A DNA stretch of 64,000 bases from the NCBI GenBank assembly GCA_032622095.1, contig CP136061.1, positions 120,974,754-121,038,753 on the forward strand, in the 5' to 3' direction. This DNA comes from Siphonodentalium dalli. Taxonomy: Eukaryota > Mollusca > Scaphopoda > Gadilida > Siphonodentaliidae. Both the position numbers and the translations under genes were made by a program. Below are positions 1-10,156 of the stretch, in pieces. The notes beneath the pieces are model-generated. The model saw nothing but the letters and a program-made list of their open reading frames with translations, was not told where the DNA came from and ran no database searches. How positions within the stretch are numbered: the stretch's first letter is position 1; every line of letters begins with the position of its first letter.

Positions 1-435
1 ACAGTAAATGTTAGGAAATCGTGCTAAAAAACTAAGTTTCGAAGTGACGATATTTTAATCATCGACGTAAACAACCACTCGAAGAGTAACACGTGGAAAT
101 TCAGCTCGGAACTGGATAAATTTACTGTTCACATGGAATTTTGTATAGTTCATTTAACTGGAATATGACATCGTCTTGAGTCCATAATAGGTAAGATTCT
201 TCTTCATTTTACCGGTTTATTAACTGCTTCTGCATCATCGTTGGCAGTTCGTTTCTGTTCAACTTCAACCATGTTTGAGTCGTAGAAAGTGAAAATAGTT
301 CCGGCGTAGGGCGGGACTGTCAAAAATCGCGTGCTCTCACCGGTGACGTAATTCACAGGTGTGACATTATCACTTTTAATTCACCAAGAAATCCTTATAA
401 ATCATGTCTAAGTGTGTAATAAATACTATTTATGC
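1..435. other. No feature seen
   Basis: AT-rich unique-looking DNA before the first repeat fragment. I see no ORF of interest, no RNA gene and no obvious repeat here. Confidence 0.5.
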
Positions 436-557
436 CATATTTCTGATTGGCATAAGAACAAAATCTGTCTATATCTTACTATTCTTTCTGTTTATGGTGG
501 TTTTTTACGCAGGTGAATATTTTAACAGCATACACACAGCCAACGCCGCCCGTATCT
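436..557 (-). mobile_element. Truncated end of the array-type TTAA MITE
   Basis: This matches one end of the MITE that forms the core of the satellite at 41.8-64 kb, in reverse orientation. It shares the stretch around TTTATGCCATATTTCTG, the CTTTCTGTTTATGG motif and the terminal GCCGCCCGTATCT, and is followed by TTAA at 558-561. The other end is missing, so it is a truncated copy. A 68-residue ORF (404-610) crosses it and is a by-product, not a gene. Confidence 0.7.
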
Positions 558-561
558 TTAA

Positions 562-976
562 CTGTTTGTTTGATTGTAATTATCGGATGAAAATAGGTTC
601 ACGCCCGTAATTATCATTCTAGTGATACGGGTAAATTACCCTGAATACGTTCTTGGATGCCGTTTTGTGTTCTGTGACGATATATGTGGTGGTTGAAATA
701 CCAGCAATTAGCACTGAGTAGGCATATAGCACTTGATCTGTTACTTATGGCATCGCAGTAGGCAGGAAAATGTTATTTTTACTCTCAGCCACGAGAAAGT
801 AGTGATAAATGCCACTATCATGATCTGCGATTCATGTATTTTAGTATTAATATTATTGTCACAATATCGGTCAATTCTTTCACACTGTGCAATGTTTACC
901 GTCAAGGTTTGATTAAACTTTGGTATCTTATTGGACTCTTTGGAATTTTATCGGCAATTCTACTGTAACTGTAATG
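562..976. other. No feature seen
   Basis: Unique-looking AT-rich DNA between a MITE fragment and a palindromic element. No coding or RNA signal recognised. Confidence 0.4.
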
Positions 977-984
977 TCTACATG

Positions 985-1238
985 CAAGCCTTGAAATAGT
1001 GTGCCTGTCATTTGCAGAATGGGGTCCCCAGGGTTGACTTTAGTGATGCTACCCCCGCATAGCGGGCTAGCATCACCAAATTCACCCTCTGTGAACATCA
1101 TTCTGCTGAGTTGTAAGCAGAATGAGGTCCCCAGAGGGTGAATTTGGTGATGCTAGCCCGCTATGCGGGGTAGCATCACTAAATTCACCCTCTGGGGACC
1201 TCATTCTGCAAATGACAGACACCCTATTTCAAGGCTTG
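985..1238. mobile_element. Palindromic MITE with 8-bp target duplication
   Basis: The element reads inward from both ends with the same sequence: CAAGCCTTGAAATAG, then the GTCATTTGCAGAATG block, the CACCCTCTG block and a GCATAGCGGGCTAGCATCACC block. The arms are about 120 bases each around a tiny loop near 1113-1122. It is flanked by the perfect 8-bp direct repeat TCTACATG (977-984 and 1239-1246). An 8-bp duplication fits hAT- or P-like transposition, but no transposase is encoded, so the superfamily is inferred. A deleted relative lies at 12252-12415. Confidence 0.9.
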
Positions 1239-1291
1239 TCTACATGACATTGGTTTGGACATGTGAAATCTAATCATTTGAGAGTTATTAA

Positions 1292-1545
1292 CCCCTTCAC
1301 TGCGGTGGATAAATTTAATAGAATTGTCGCGAAAACCATACAAATCATACACAATCCTCGTATATTGTTAGAAACTTCAAGATACACTAAGTCTTGTCCA
1401 GTTGCACAAATTTCTGAGTTACCAATGATGATTGATGGCCACCTACTAGTGCGTTGAAATAGGTATGTAGGTATTTTCGGATCATATAGCACGCGACGTG
1501 CACTTTTTCGTCGTAATAGTTACGGACGTCATAGCAGCGAAGAGG
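1292..1545. mobile_element. TTAA-bounded short inverted-repeat element
   Basis: The sequence is flanked by TTAA at 1288-1291 and 1546-1549. The ends are imperfect inverted repeats: CCCCTTCACTGC on the left, and CCTCTTCGCTGC reading inward from the right. TTAA duplications with CCC-starting ends are typical of piggyBac-like elements. There is no transposase inside. The 64- and 72-residue ORFs on both strands look incidental. Only one copy was seen, so the call rests on the end structure. Confidence 0.6.
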
Positions 1546-1549
1546 TTAA

Positions 1550-2370
1550 GAATGAAAATAAGAACATATTCAGTCTACAGTTACTATGTAATTTCGCATT
1601 AATTCGAAGGCATATCTCCTCTTTAAAATGTTAGCAAAAAATATGTATATCCCACTGGGTTGACTGAATTATACAATGGAGTCAGTATCGTCGCCATTAT
1701 AAGCGTTTCTATTGAGGTTCAGCAGACAAGACGAATCATGCTGTTAAGCTCTTGTGTCAGATAGAGATCGTTGCGTTTCTATATGAGCTGGGCTGTAGCC
1801 TTTAAACGATTCTTGAAGCCCAAACATATGACACCGGGTGGTCTGAATCGTATTATGAAGTCAATCACAGTGTTGTGCCATGCATGATTAAGTGATATTG
1901 CACAAAGACTCTAAGCTAAATCTGCAACACATGCACTTCAGTGTCTACATGACATGCATTAATTCAAATGTAATGGACGCGGCTAACAGGTCTCTGTATA
2001 GGGTGCCCAACTAGGAATTTGTTATAGCATTCAGTTTCATGTTTTAAAGCTGTATAAGTATGATGTATTCTCTGGAAAATATAGTCACCGCCTTGAAATT
2101 TTCAACTGCACCCCCTGAACTTGACCGAGGAATTCCATTCGCACCCACATGGACAGACGTGACACCATGGTGTTTAGAGCGGCGTCTCACCCCAACATTG
2201 GTAAAAAATTAGTTAGAGAATTCAGACCATAAATAGGTTGAAATCGGTGTGACAGTTTGAATTTCCAACCTGTATTTATTGCATGTGAATTTAAAATTTA
2301 TGTTTAATCAAAATTCGATTATGTACTATTTTATGTGTGGACTAAATGGTCATCATTTGGACAGTCTTGA
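1550..2370. other. No feature seen
   Basis: Unique-looking AT-rich DNA. No inverted repeat, tandem repeat or coding signal stood out. Confidence 0.4.
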
Positions 2371-2539
2371 ATTTATTAGGTTGGAAATTTCCAGTAGATG
2401 GTAAAATTGGGATACCAGTTGAAAAAATTCAACACAATTAGTGGTACGAACGGAATTTCACAGACTTTGTCAATTGGGTCTAGCTGTGAGGGTTTCGTTG
2501 GATATTGTGAACCCCAAATGGAGATTCGGTTGATAACTT

Positions 2540-2720
2540 ATAGCCATTTCACTCTAAATAATTGCCCACAAGTTGTAAAATATTCTACTTTTGGTCTAAA
2601 TCCAACAAATTTCGCACGAAATACTGTTTGGAATATCGAACTATCAGAAATAATTCAGCCTACTAATGGTCGGATATCAGTCATGCAATTTCCAGCTGTT
2701 GAAAATTCTGGACAAAGTTG
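2540..2720 (+). repeat. Diverged dispersed repeat, copy 1 of 2
   Basis: The stretch around TTTGGTCTAAAT, CAACAAATTTCGCACG, GTTTGGAATATCGAACTA and AATTCAGCCTA has a recognisable reverse-complement relative at about 21370-21500. Similarity is patchy, which suggests old copies. A 107-residue ORF (2398-2721) overlaps it. I do not treat that ORF as a gene, because it matches no family I know and lies in a dispersed repeat. Confidence 0.5.
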
Positions 2721-2954
2721 AGGGGATGATAGCCAGACTCTCCACAACACCTGTCGCCACGCCCCTGATCGCAGACCATCTAACAATATAAATTCGATCT
2801 AAAAATTATATGAGTAACAGTTTCTTTCGTTAGTCGATGCCTGGGTGAATATTTTCCATCACTGTCATTGGATGGGTTTATCACAATCTCTCAATACTCT
2901 CTCCTCGTCTCAAAGATCGGTATATACGATGTAATTTAAATTTACATGTATTAA

Positions 2955-3446
2955 AGGCACGTGAGGCCTTAATTGTCGAAACTATTCATATTTGTTCCAA
3001 ACACTGTAAACAGAAAAACATTAAAACGCATAGTTTCGTTCATATATACCATGACCATCGCGTAAACAGCATGTTATCATAAACATCTACTATATTTTAC
3101 CTAAGCAAGAGCCTGATTGTGTTACAGAAGACAGCACAATGCTACTGGCTAATCACACACAAATGGCATAAACGCTCTTTATTAGTTCCATATCAGGAAT
3201 TCACACACAAAGAACGCTCTTTATGTTTACCATCATAATATAAACAAACACCAGAAAAGTAACTTTTTATGCTTTTGTTTACATAACAATAGTCAAATAT
3301 ATGACAATAACATACTCTTTATGCGATATTTCTTATTTGTATACGGACAAAGTCTGTCTACATTTTGATGTTCTTTCTGTTTGTGGCGGTTTTTGACGGG
3401 TGGAAATATTTTTACAGGATACCCACCGCCAAGGCCAACCGTACCT
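2955..3446 (-). mobile_element. TTAA MITE, full copy (AGGYACG ends)
   Basis: A 492-bp non-autonomous element flanked by TTAA at 2951-2954 and 3447-3450. Inward-reading ends are AGGCACGTGAGGCCTT and AGGTACGGTTGGCCTT. Internally it has two AAACGCTCTTTAT-type motifs and the TTTCTGTTTGTGGCGG / GGATACCCACCGCC end. It is nearly identical over its length to the copy inserted in the satellite at 60302-60795, and related to 39824-40268. It has no ORF. TTAA target choice suggests mobilisation by a piggyBac-type transposase, which is an inference. Confidence 0.9.
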
Positions 3447-3450
3447 TTAA

Positions 3451-4190
3451 CTGTATAGAAACGCGTCCATGTTTAAGAAACGCTCGAGTGACAATATTTC
3501 TATTGTGGCATAGACAATCCCCCAGTCGACAGTATTAACAGCTCCACATATTAACACAAGAAAACAATGTCAGAAATGGTAACGCGCTCAAGATAATATA
3601 TTATATACCCATGTTTGTAATTATAGAATATAAAATATAATTGGTTTCGCGAATGACCAACTCAGAATTCCGTTAAAATAACAATAACAACCAGCACCTA
3701 ATTAACGAACCGGTGGCCGACTCGACCGTCTCCGACCACAACCCTCAGTGGGCTGCAGAACGAAAAATGTCTATAAAAGTTGAAATATAAGACTTACAAG
3801 TTGTCTTTTTCATTTCTTTTATTTGTAATTGACATAGCTTGTCACAAACCAAAAATCAACATTATTGACATAATAATGTAAAGGACAATACACGAAATTG
3901 AAATTCCCAACTACACCTTTTACCGGACTCGGCTTCTGGGTCGCGCAGTTCGATTTTTAAATCCGTACTAAAAATTCCTAATATCTATAAATAAAACCCC
4001 CAGCGTAAACTCCAGCGCCCAGGCGAAACAAGAATTTGGACATTGGTATACACGCGGCGCGCATATTATATGACATAAGAGGAGTATATAGAGAGGAGCG
4101 GAGGAACGAAATTTATCCAGATTTTTTAGATTGAGTTGAGATTCTTTTGCTCCTTAAATCATATTTATGTTCCAATTCGCTTCGCGCGAT
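3451..4190. other. No feature seen
   Basis: Mixed-composition DNA with no recognised repeat or gene. A short stretch of somewhat higher G+C lies near 3710-3770 and again near 3940-4060. Confidence 0.4.
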
Positions 4191-4194
4191 TTAA

Positions 4195-4540
4195 AGGTAC
4201 TCAATCCTATCAGACGCTCCGAAATTACTATTTATTTGGCTTCGGGGGTAATAAAAAAAAAATTGTATTCGAGTCGAGGAACCCACCCATCAAAGCTCAG
4301 AGTGATCAGATATCCATTTTTGAAGTACGTTAATTTCTCGAGATGTGGCCCTGGAAACACGTGGTCAAACGGACAAATTGCTGCTGAAGATGGATAACTC
4401 TAAAATCAAGTGGTAATAATAACCACTGTCTGATCACTCTTAGATTTGATGGGTGGGTTCCTCGACTCGAATCAAATATTGTTTACCCCCGAAGCCAAAG
4501 AAATAGTAATTTAGGAGCGTCTGACAAGATTGAAGTACCT
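4195..4540. mobile_element. Foldback TTAA MITE, family B copy 1
   Basis: Long inverted repeat flanked by TTAA (4191-4194 and 4541-4544). Both arms read AGGTACT, then CAATC, CAGACGCTCC, a TTTGGCTTCGGGGGTAA block, GAGTCGAGGAACCCACCC and a GAGTGATCAGA block. The spacer carries GAAGATGGATAACTCTAAAA. Two relatives occur at 19855-20243 and 23810-24083. The ORFs crossing it (65 and 76 residues) are incidental. Confidence 0.9.
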
Positions 4541-4544
4541 TTAA

Positions 4545-5320
4545 AGAATAAAAACGACGAATATTATATTCATTTTACTAGGGAAAGCTCTGGTCTTGAG
4601 AGACAGTTAGAAGACAAAACAACCTTGCACGTGTCAGTGTAACATGATAAGCAGTGATACCAACGATCAAATATGTTGAGGTGTGAACATTTAATAATAG
4701 ACTGACGACCACATCTTTGATGGGAGGCAGGGTTGCTTTCACCTGAGGTTAGAATGGCATATACGACTATTCAATCTTGCCCACCACAATTGATGTCGAT
4801 GATTAAATCCATGGCTCACGCTGATGCTCGATATTCTGTTTTATACCATAATTGTCTGTTCTATTGTGTGTATAATACCCATTTTGTAAACTTCATCTTT
4901 ACACCCTACTGTGGGTATACAGCTTCCTACTGTGGGTATAAATTTCTACTGTGGGTGTAAATGTTCAAACGTAATGCCATGTGTTAAACGTGTATACCCA
5001 GAGTAGAACTACATCGTAGCTAGCAAAATAGTTCCTATATGTCACGTTCATTTAAAATTGGAAGATGTCATGATATCAATAGATATGAGGAAAATTGCCT
5101 GAATTTCAATCAAATGTAGCTTGTTAGTGCTATATTAAATAGGAAAGATATGAATGATAATTCCAAGCGACTGATCGCTCAGAAACAGGATGACGTCATG
5201 GCGTTAATGTAAGCATCACTACGCTTGACGCCCATTAATTATAGTGTCGTTGTAGTTGTAAACAGCGGGGTAGTTGAATTCGCGAACAAAATTACAAAAA
5301 TAATAATTATGGCATAAGTA
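4545..5320. other. Short direct repeats only
   Basis: Around 4900-4960 the motif CTACTGTGGGTATA recurs three to four times at spacings of roughly 20 bases. Otherwise the stretch looks unique and non-coding. Confidence 0.4.
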
Positions 5321-5321
5321 A

Positions 5322-5462
5322 AATACACGCATAGTAGCCGAGAGTACAAATTTTTCACCACTCGTGGTATTGTGGTTTTAACCACTCGCCAAAGGCTCGT
5401 GGTTAAAACCACAATTCCACTCGTGGTGAAAATTTGGTATTCTCGGCTACTATGGGTGTATT
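5322..5462. mobile_element. Hairpin MITE
   Basis: An almost perfect palindrome. The arm starts AATACAC.CATAGTAGCCG, then AATTTTTCACCACTCGTGG and GTGGTTTTAACCAC, and is repeated inverted around a loop at about 5385-5396 (CTCGCCAAAGGCTCG). It is unlikely to be coding. No convincing target duplication was found. A weak partial relative of the loop region is seen near 26620-26660. Confidence 0.8.
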
Positions 5463-5706
5463 CTATATTTATCTGACATGAATCTAGCTGACCGACAAAT
5501 TAACTTACTTATCTGAACCAGTAACATACCGAATCTCAATCATAGTTGCACTTCATTCAATTTATTTAGAGTATTTAAAATGTGCAGGTTCATGTGAGTG
5601 TATAATTGGCGTCGATTGAAGTAAGTATAGTATGTAAAGAGTATGCGACCTAGGTATCCCACTGTGGATCACCTGGATTCATAGTGATTTTTTTTCGCGG
5701 CGAACC

Positions 5707-6106
5707 ACTTTAACCCTTTACCCAACAGAACGGCCCTGTGCCAATGCATTCTCTAATATATGCGAGTCGACCATAGGTCGCATCGCATATATAAGAGAAT
5801 GCATTGGCTTAACACATTAAACATTATAAAATTGTTAAAGAATGTAAGAAAAAATGGTAAAAAGTGTTAAAAAAGGATTTTTTTTAGGCCAATGCATTCT
5901 CTTATATATGCGAGGCGACCTATGGTCGACTCGCATATATAAGAGAATGCATTGGCACAGGGCATAACTGTAACCATCACAATGTGGTCAATGAGCCTGT
6001 TCCAATGATATCCATATTTGTATGGTTTTATTGAGACAGACCCAAGATAATTTAGGCTGTTGCAGCTTTATTTGGCCGCTTTTGGCCGGTTTGTTGGGTA
6101 AAGGTG
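5707..6106. mobile_element. Interrupted element with TTAA-CCCTTTACCC ends
   Basis: The left end TTAACCCTTTACCCAACAG (from 5710) is mirrored at the right by TTTGTTGGGTAAAGG (about 6090-6105). CCCTTT ends next to TTAA resemble piggyBac-like termini, but the right TTAA is not preserved. The element is split by the double-hairpin MITE at 5729-5964. The rest of its interior (5965-6090) is unremarkable. Confidence 0.5.
5729..5964. mobile_element. Double-hairpin MITE, copy 1
   Basis: Two successive palindromes are built from the same arm. CCAATGCATTCTCT, then ATATATGCGA and a GTCGACC centre occur at about 5740-5806 and 5889-5956, with an A/T-rich spacer. The outer ends are inverted (CCCTGTGCCAATGC and GCATTGGCACAGGG). 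A more diverged copy is at 11048-11227. Confidence 0.85.
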
Positions 6107-6162
6107 GAGTGGATTATTATGAATCGACATAAATCCTGGAGACTGACAAAGGCTCACAAAAC

Positions 6163-6515
6163 ACAACATATCCTCGTGCAAATACCCACATACTCTACCT
6201 ATAATCTGAAATAGATACATAATGTGATTATTTTATTCTGAAATAAGCAGATAATGGACTCATGTCATTTATTTCGTTTTATGGCGCGGGCCACAGTTAA
6301 AACACAATCATGTTGAAGAGCGTACACCCGCGTTGGCTTATTTATGTCATTGTCCGCACATAATATGCTTAGAATCGCCGCATTATGAGTCGATAATGTG
6401 ACATTTTCAACACTTTATGGGCTCAAAATATGGCGATTCTAAGCAGAATATCTACCTAAATTAAGTTCTATTATAAGCAGATAATGTGCAGGTTTTCTGG
6501 AGAATAGGCTGCTCA
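6163..6515 (+). repeat. Dispersed repeat R1, intact copy
   Basis: Begins near AACATATCC..GCAAATA and contains GAAATAAGCAGATAATGG, ATGGCGCGGGCC, a foldback between GCTTAGAATCGCC and GGCGATTCTAAGC, and ends with AAGCAGATAATGTGC..TTTT. It is the uninterrupted comparison copy for the one at 6894-10413. Other relatives are 12145-12650 (reverse) and 27755-27945 (partial). Its class is unknown and it has no ORF. Confidence 0.8.
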
Positions 6516-6893
6516 AAGAATGACCGCGAACAACTGAGAATCGGTACAAAACACCGACAACTATTTACAATATTTGATGACTTTTCAATTTATTTTATAC
6601 CAGTCACCTGTACCAGTATTAATTAAATATTGATAACTGTCTTGTCTTGACTTTCTCAATCGTTGGCCGCCAAAATTGAAATTTGTTGACATTATTGACA
6701 TATGCAACGCGATTCCCGTTGCATATTCGCGTATAGAAGGTTCGCAATTATTACATGTGATCAACGATAATCATTTTGGCGATTCATGCATGGTCGTATA
6801 TCGTGGTGGTTAGATACAACCACTCTTCGCTAATCCTCGCCACTCAATCTTTCATTTTTCATGTGTTGAGTGGGCCAGTCGAAACTGGTTCAT
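6516..6893. other. No feature seen
   Basis: Spacer between the two R1 copies. No repeat or gene recognised. Confidence 0.4.
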
Positions 6894-7000
6894 TAACATA
6901 TCCCCGCGCAAATACGCATATAATCGACTTATAATGTGAAATGGGTACACAATGTGATTATCTGATTATGAAATAAGCAGATAATGGAGTCGTAGACGTT

Positions 7001-7012
7001 ATTTGATTCTAT
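7001..7012. repeat. Target-site duplication, left
   Basis: ATTTGATTCTAT, repeated exactly at 10157-10168. The poly(T) tract beginning at 7012 is the poly(A) tail of a minus-strand element. Confidence 0.9.
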
Positions 7013-7221
7013 TTTTTTTTTTTTTAAACATATTTTATTGTAATATAATATTACAAGAGGGATCGGGGCACAAGTTTTAACAACTTAAATCCGCCCCTCT
7101 CCCATTAACATTTTAACAATTACAACGTAGATGACGAACATAACATATATACAGGATGATGTATGGTGTGGTTGTGATTGCTGTCAGTCCTATCCTGCTT
7201 TTGAAATTTCATCTTAGGTGG

Positions 7222-7594
7222 TCAACATTTGTAACACAAAGGAGGATCTCGCCTATATTTGTTAGCGGAGGGGGCCCAATTAAAGCGTTTCGTTGATGAA
7301 ATGTATGAATAAACAAAATGGAAAAGAATTTCATTGCGTCGATTCGATTCTGATGATACCCCTGTGAGTAAGGAGGAAATGTTAGATATTATAAATTGGT
7401 GGGCTGCAATCTGATTGAAGAGTTCGCATCTTTCGGTTGCATACAGGGGGCACTCAAAGAAATAATGAAAGGCATCTTCGACTTCGTATCCACATGTGCA
7501 TTTAGAGGTATCAGAGATAAAATTGTTGTACATATCTGATTTTAGTTCACTACAATAGTTGCGAATTCTGCAGTGTAAGATGCTTAGTTTTCTT
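7222..7594 (-). pseudogene. C-terminal zinc-knuckle-like tail of the non-LTR protein
   Basis: Reads GPRKLSILHCRIRNYC, then a CTCGYEVEDAFHYFFECP motif (spacing C-x-C, H, C), which is a familiar C-terminal motif in some non-LTR retrotransposon proteins. It ends with YRRDPPLCYKC before the stop at 7222. It is separated from the upstream part by the CAGGGGCG-ended insertion, so the ORF start inside the insertion (7650) is spurious. Confidence 0.8.
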
Positions 7595-7604
7595 GGACCA
7601 TTAA

Positions 7605-8633
7605 CAGGGGCGTAGCAAGCAAATTTTATTGGGGGGGTATAACCATTCATCGCGAAGCGATGACCCGACGCCGAAGGCGTCGGTGGGGGAGAGCACGAGA
7701 GGGGGTCGCCCCCTCTCGATGGGGGGGGGGGTCCTGGGGTCCTCCCCCGGGGAAATTTTCTGACATTGGAAGCTTAAAGTGGCTCTCTGGTGGCTTCTGA
7801 CCCATCTGACATTGTTTTCCCACCCACTACATTATCATAGATTAGATCAACATTCTTATCATTTATCAATTGTAATTTCATAAAATGGTAGGCCGATTGA
7901 AAGTGTAATGAACAAATAGGTATATGGGAATTCATGTTGTTGTATTATCTAGTCATTAATGATGTGAAATTACTCCCATAACTGGGATCAGATATTCAGA
8001 AAGTAAATATGTCACAAACAACCATGAGAAAGTAGACTACATGGATACACACATCACCATGGGTATGTATCGTGGGGTATTTATCGTGTGGGTATTAATA
8101 GTGTGGGTATGTATCGTGGGTATGTATAGTCGGTAGGTATCGTGGGGGTATGTATCCTGGGTATGTATAGTGGGGGTATGTATAGCGTGGTTATGTATAG
8201 CGTGGGTATGTATAGCGTGGGTATGTATAGTGGTGGTATATATTGTGTGGGTATGTATCGTGTGGGTATGTATAGCGTGGGTATGTATAGTGGTGGTATA
8301 TATTGTGTGGGTATATATCGTGTGGGTATGTATAGTGTGGGTATGTATAGTGTGGCTATGTATAGTGTGGGTATGTATAGTGTGGGTATGTATAATGTGG
8401 GTATGCATAGTATGGGTATGTATAGTGTTGGTATGTATAGTATGGGTATGTATAGTGTGGGTATGTATCATGGAGGTATGTATGGTGTGGGTATGTATCG
8501 TGGGGGTGTGCATTGCCGCGATCGTCGGCGATACTTCATTAGTTTGCCAAATATTTTTACTAACCTTTGGAAAATATTGGGGGGGGGGGGGGTAAATACC
8601 CCCCTTGCCCCCCCCCCGGTTCCTACGCCCCTG
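7605..8633. mobile_element. CAGGGGCGTAG-ended MITE inside the retrotransposon
   Basis: Inverted ends are CAGGGGCGTAGCAAGC (from 7605) and CAGGGGCGTAGGAACC reading inward from 8633. The flanks carry a near-perfect duplication, GGACCATTAA (7595-7604) and GGTCCATTAA (8637-8646), with three extra bases at 8634-8636. It contains small G/C hairpins (around 7665-7685 and 7700-7720), G and C homopolymers, and a minisatellite. No transposase is present. The ends resemble hAT-like elements, but the family is uncertain. The insertion is younger than the retrotransposon it interrupts. Confidence 0.85.
8050..8510. repeat. 15-bp minisatellite
   Basis: About 30 imperfect copies of GGGTATGTATAGTGT. Since 15 is divisible by three and the unit has no stop in several frames, it produces long artificial ORFs on both strands (for example 8142-8774 plus, 8037-8513 minus) with repeats such as MYSVG and HTHTI. 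They are not genes. Confidence 0.95.
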
Positions 8634-8646
8634 TCAGGTCCATTAA

Positions 8647-9147
8647 TAAAGAATTGGGGAGGTTTCGTGGGCGGGTCAATTAATTTCAAATTCATCTTAA
8701 ATTCAGGAAGGGTACTTACATTTGTAATAGGCTTTGGTAGTTTATTCCAAGATAACGTACTTTTAGGTAAATAAGAGTTTCTGAAATGTTCTGTATGCGA
8801 ACGGTATGAATAGAATTTGTCAGGTTCGCGCATATCATATCGATTACTGGCAACTTGTCTGGATCGGTGTGGCAACATGAGCGTGAGGTAATTGGGGACT
8901 TGGTTGTTTATTATTTTAAACATGGTGTGCAACTCGTGGAGTTCTCGTCGAATTTCAAGCCTTGACCATTCTACTTCGTCAAACAAGCGATTTATATCTA
9001 CGGAACGCGTTAATCCTGTTACCATTCTTGCAGCATCCTTGTGTATGTCATCGAATATCGAATCTGTTGCTGTGCCCCACACTACATCGGCATAGTCTAT
9101 AATTGGTAATATATATGCTATGTATATTTTTTCAAGCGACTTTCGGT
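8647..9147 (-). pseudogene. Post-RT region of the same element
   Basis: Continues the retrotransposon protein after the TAG. A one-base slip in the A run complementary to 9127-9132 changes frame, after which the line resumes with an IDYADVVWGTA-type block and then TRSVDINRLFDEVEW, LHELHTMFKIINNQVP and LSWNKLP. These are typical of the region downstream of the RT in CR1/Jockey-like elements. It is cut by the insertion that ends at 8633-8636; the remainder lies at 7222-7594. Confidence 0.8.
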
Positions 9148-10156
9148 CTAGGTCTTCAGTCTTCTTAATTGTGAGAGACGCGATGTTGCTTTTTTTGCTA
9201 TTGTATTTATATGAGTGTTCCAGTTTAGATTCGATTGTATTTCAAGTCCAAGATGTTTGTGTGAGTTTGTAAATAATGCATTTTCTTGTTCGAATTTTAA
9301 ATTCGGGGTCACGTTGTTATTTGTAAGGGAAAAGGAAATTGCCCAGGTTTTCGTTGAGTTAAATTTAACTAGCCATTTATTTGCCCAGTCTGCGACTCTT
9401 TCAAGGTCATCGTTCATGTTCTTGGTTAGGATATCGATGTCATAATGGGTAGTCATAAGGCAAGTATCGTCCGCGTACATTCTTGTGGTTGCATTAATGT
9501 GATCAGGGAGGTCGTTTATATAAACTAAAAATAGGAAAGGGCCAATAATCGAGCCTTGAGGGACACCTGCTGGGATAACTTCAAAATTTGAGAAGGAGTT
9601 GTTCACTAAGACCCTTTGTTTGCGATTGAACAGATAATCTTTTAGCCATTCTAAGAGATTTCCAGAGACTCCATATTGTTCCAATTTATATAGCAGCCCC
9701 CTGTGCCATACTCTCTCGAATGCCTTTGATGTATAAAAAAATACTGCACATGTATAAAGGCTGTTGTCGAGACTATGGCACAGGTTGTGATATAGTTCTA
9801 TTAAATGGTATGTTGTACTATGGCCAGGGAGGAAGCCAGACTGGTGATTATATAACAAATTATTTTCCGTGAAGTATGTCATAATATGTTGTATGACCAC
9901 TTTTTCGAAGATTTTGTCTAATGTCGGAAGGAGAGATATTGGTCGGTAATTTGCGGAATCGGCTGGGTCGCCTTTTTTGAAAATAGGGATGACGTTTGCC
10001 TTTTTCCAGGTCATTGGAAACTTACCAAGATCCAATGATTTTTTATAAATTATTAATAGGGGGATTGCGATATTTTCTGCAGTACTATGCAACATTTTTG
10101 GGCTGATGCTATCGTGACCATACGCCTTATTTAAATTTAATGATTTTATAGCGCAC
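9148..10156 (-). pseudogene. Reverse transcriptase domain, catalytically dead
   Basis: About 336 codons of a non-LTR reverse transcriptase. Visible in order: a fingers block with YGHDSIS near residue 13, IPIFKKGD and NYRPISLLP (about 57-78), SGFLPGHST, motif A (about 139-151), motif B with GVPQGS..GP (198-207), motif C YADD (228-231), and a KHLGL..NLNW thumb motif near the end. Motif A reads FFYTSKAFERVW. The position normally held by the first metal-binding aspartate is tyrosine (residue 142), so the enzyme cannot be active even though YADD is kept. The apparent start codon is made from one element base plus two bases of the target duplication, so it is not a true start. The frame ends at an internal TAG (9148-9150). 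Confidence 0.92.

Larger units (their letters stand above)
7013..10156 (-). mobile_element. 5'-truncated non-LTR retrotransposon (CR1/Jockey-like)
   Basis: Minus-strand LINE-type element. It ends in poly(A) (T tract 7012-7025), with an AATAAA signal just upstream (complement of 7034-7039) and a 3' untranslated stretch 7013-7221. It is flanked by the 12-bp duplication ATTTGATTCTAT at 7001-7012 and 10157-10168. It starts inside the reverse-transcriptase domain, so the endonuclease and the 5' region are missing, as expected from incomplete target-primed reverse transcription. The coding part is broken by stops, a frameshift and a 1-kb insertion (7605-8633). The clade assignment is from motif style only. 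Confidence 0.93.

Noticed and set aside
2398-2721. 107-codon plus-strand ORF
   Set aside because: It overlaps a dispersed repeat also present reversed near 21.4 kb and matches no family I recognise.
8037-8774. ORFs of 141-210 codons on both strands
   Set aside because: They are translations of a 15-bp minisatellite inside a MITE.
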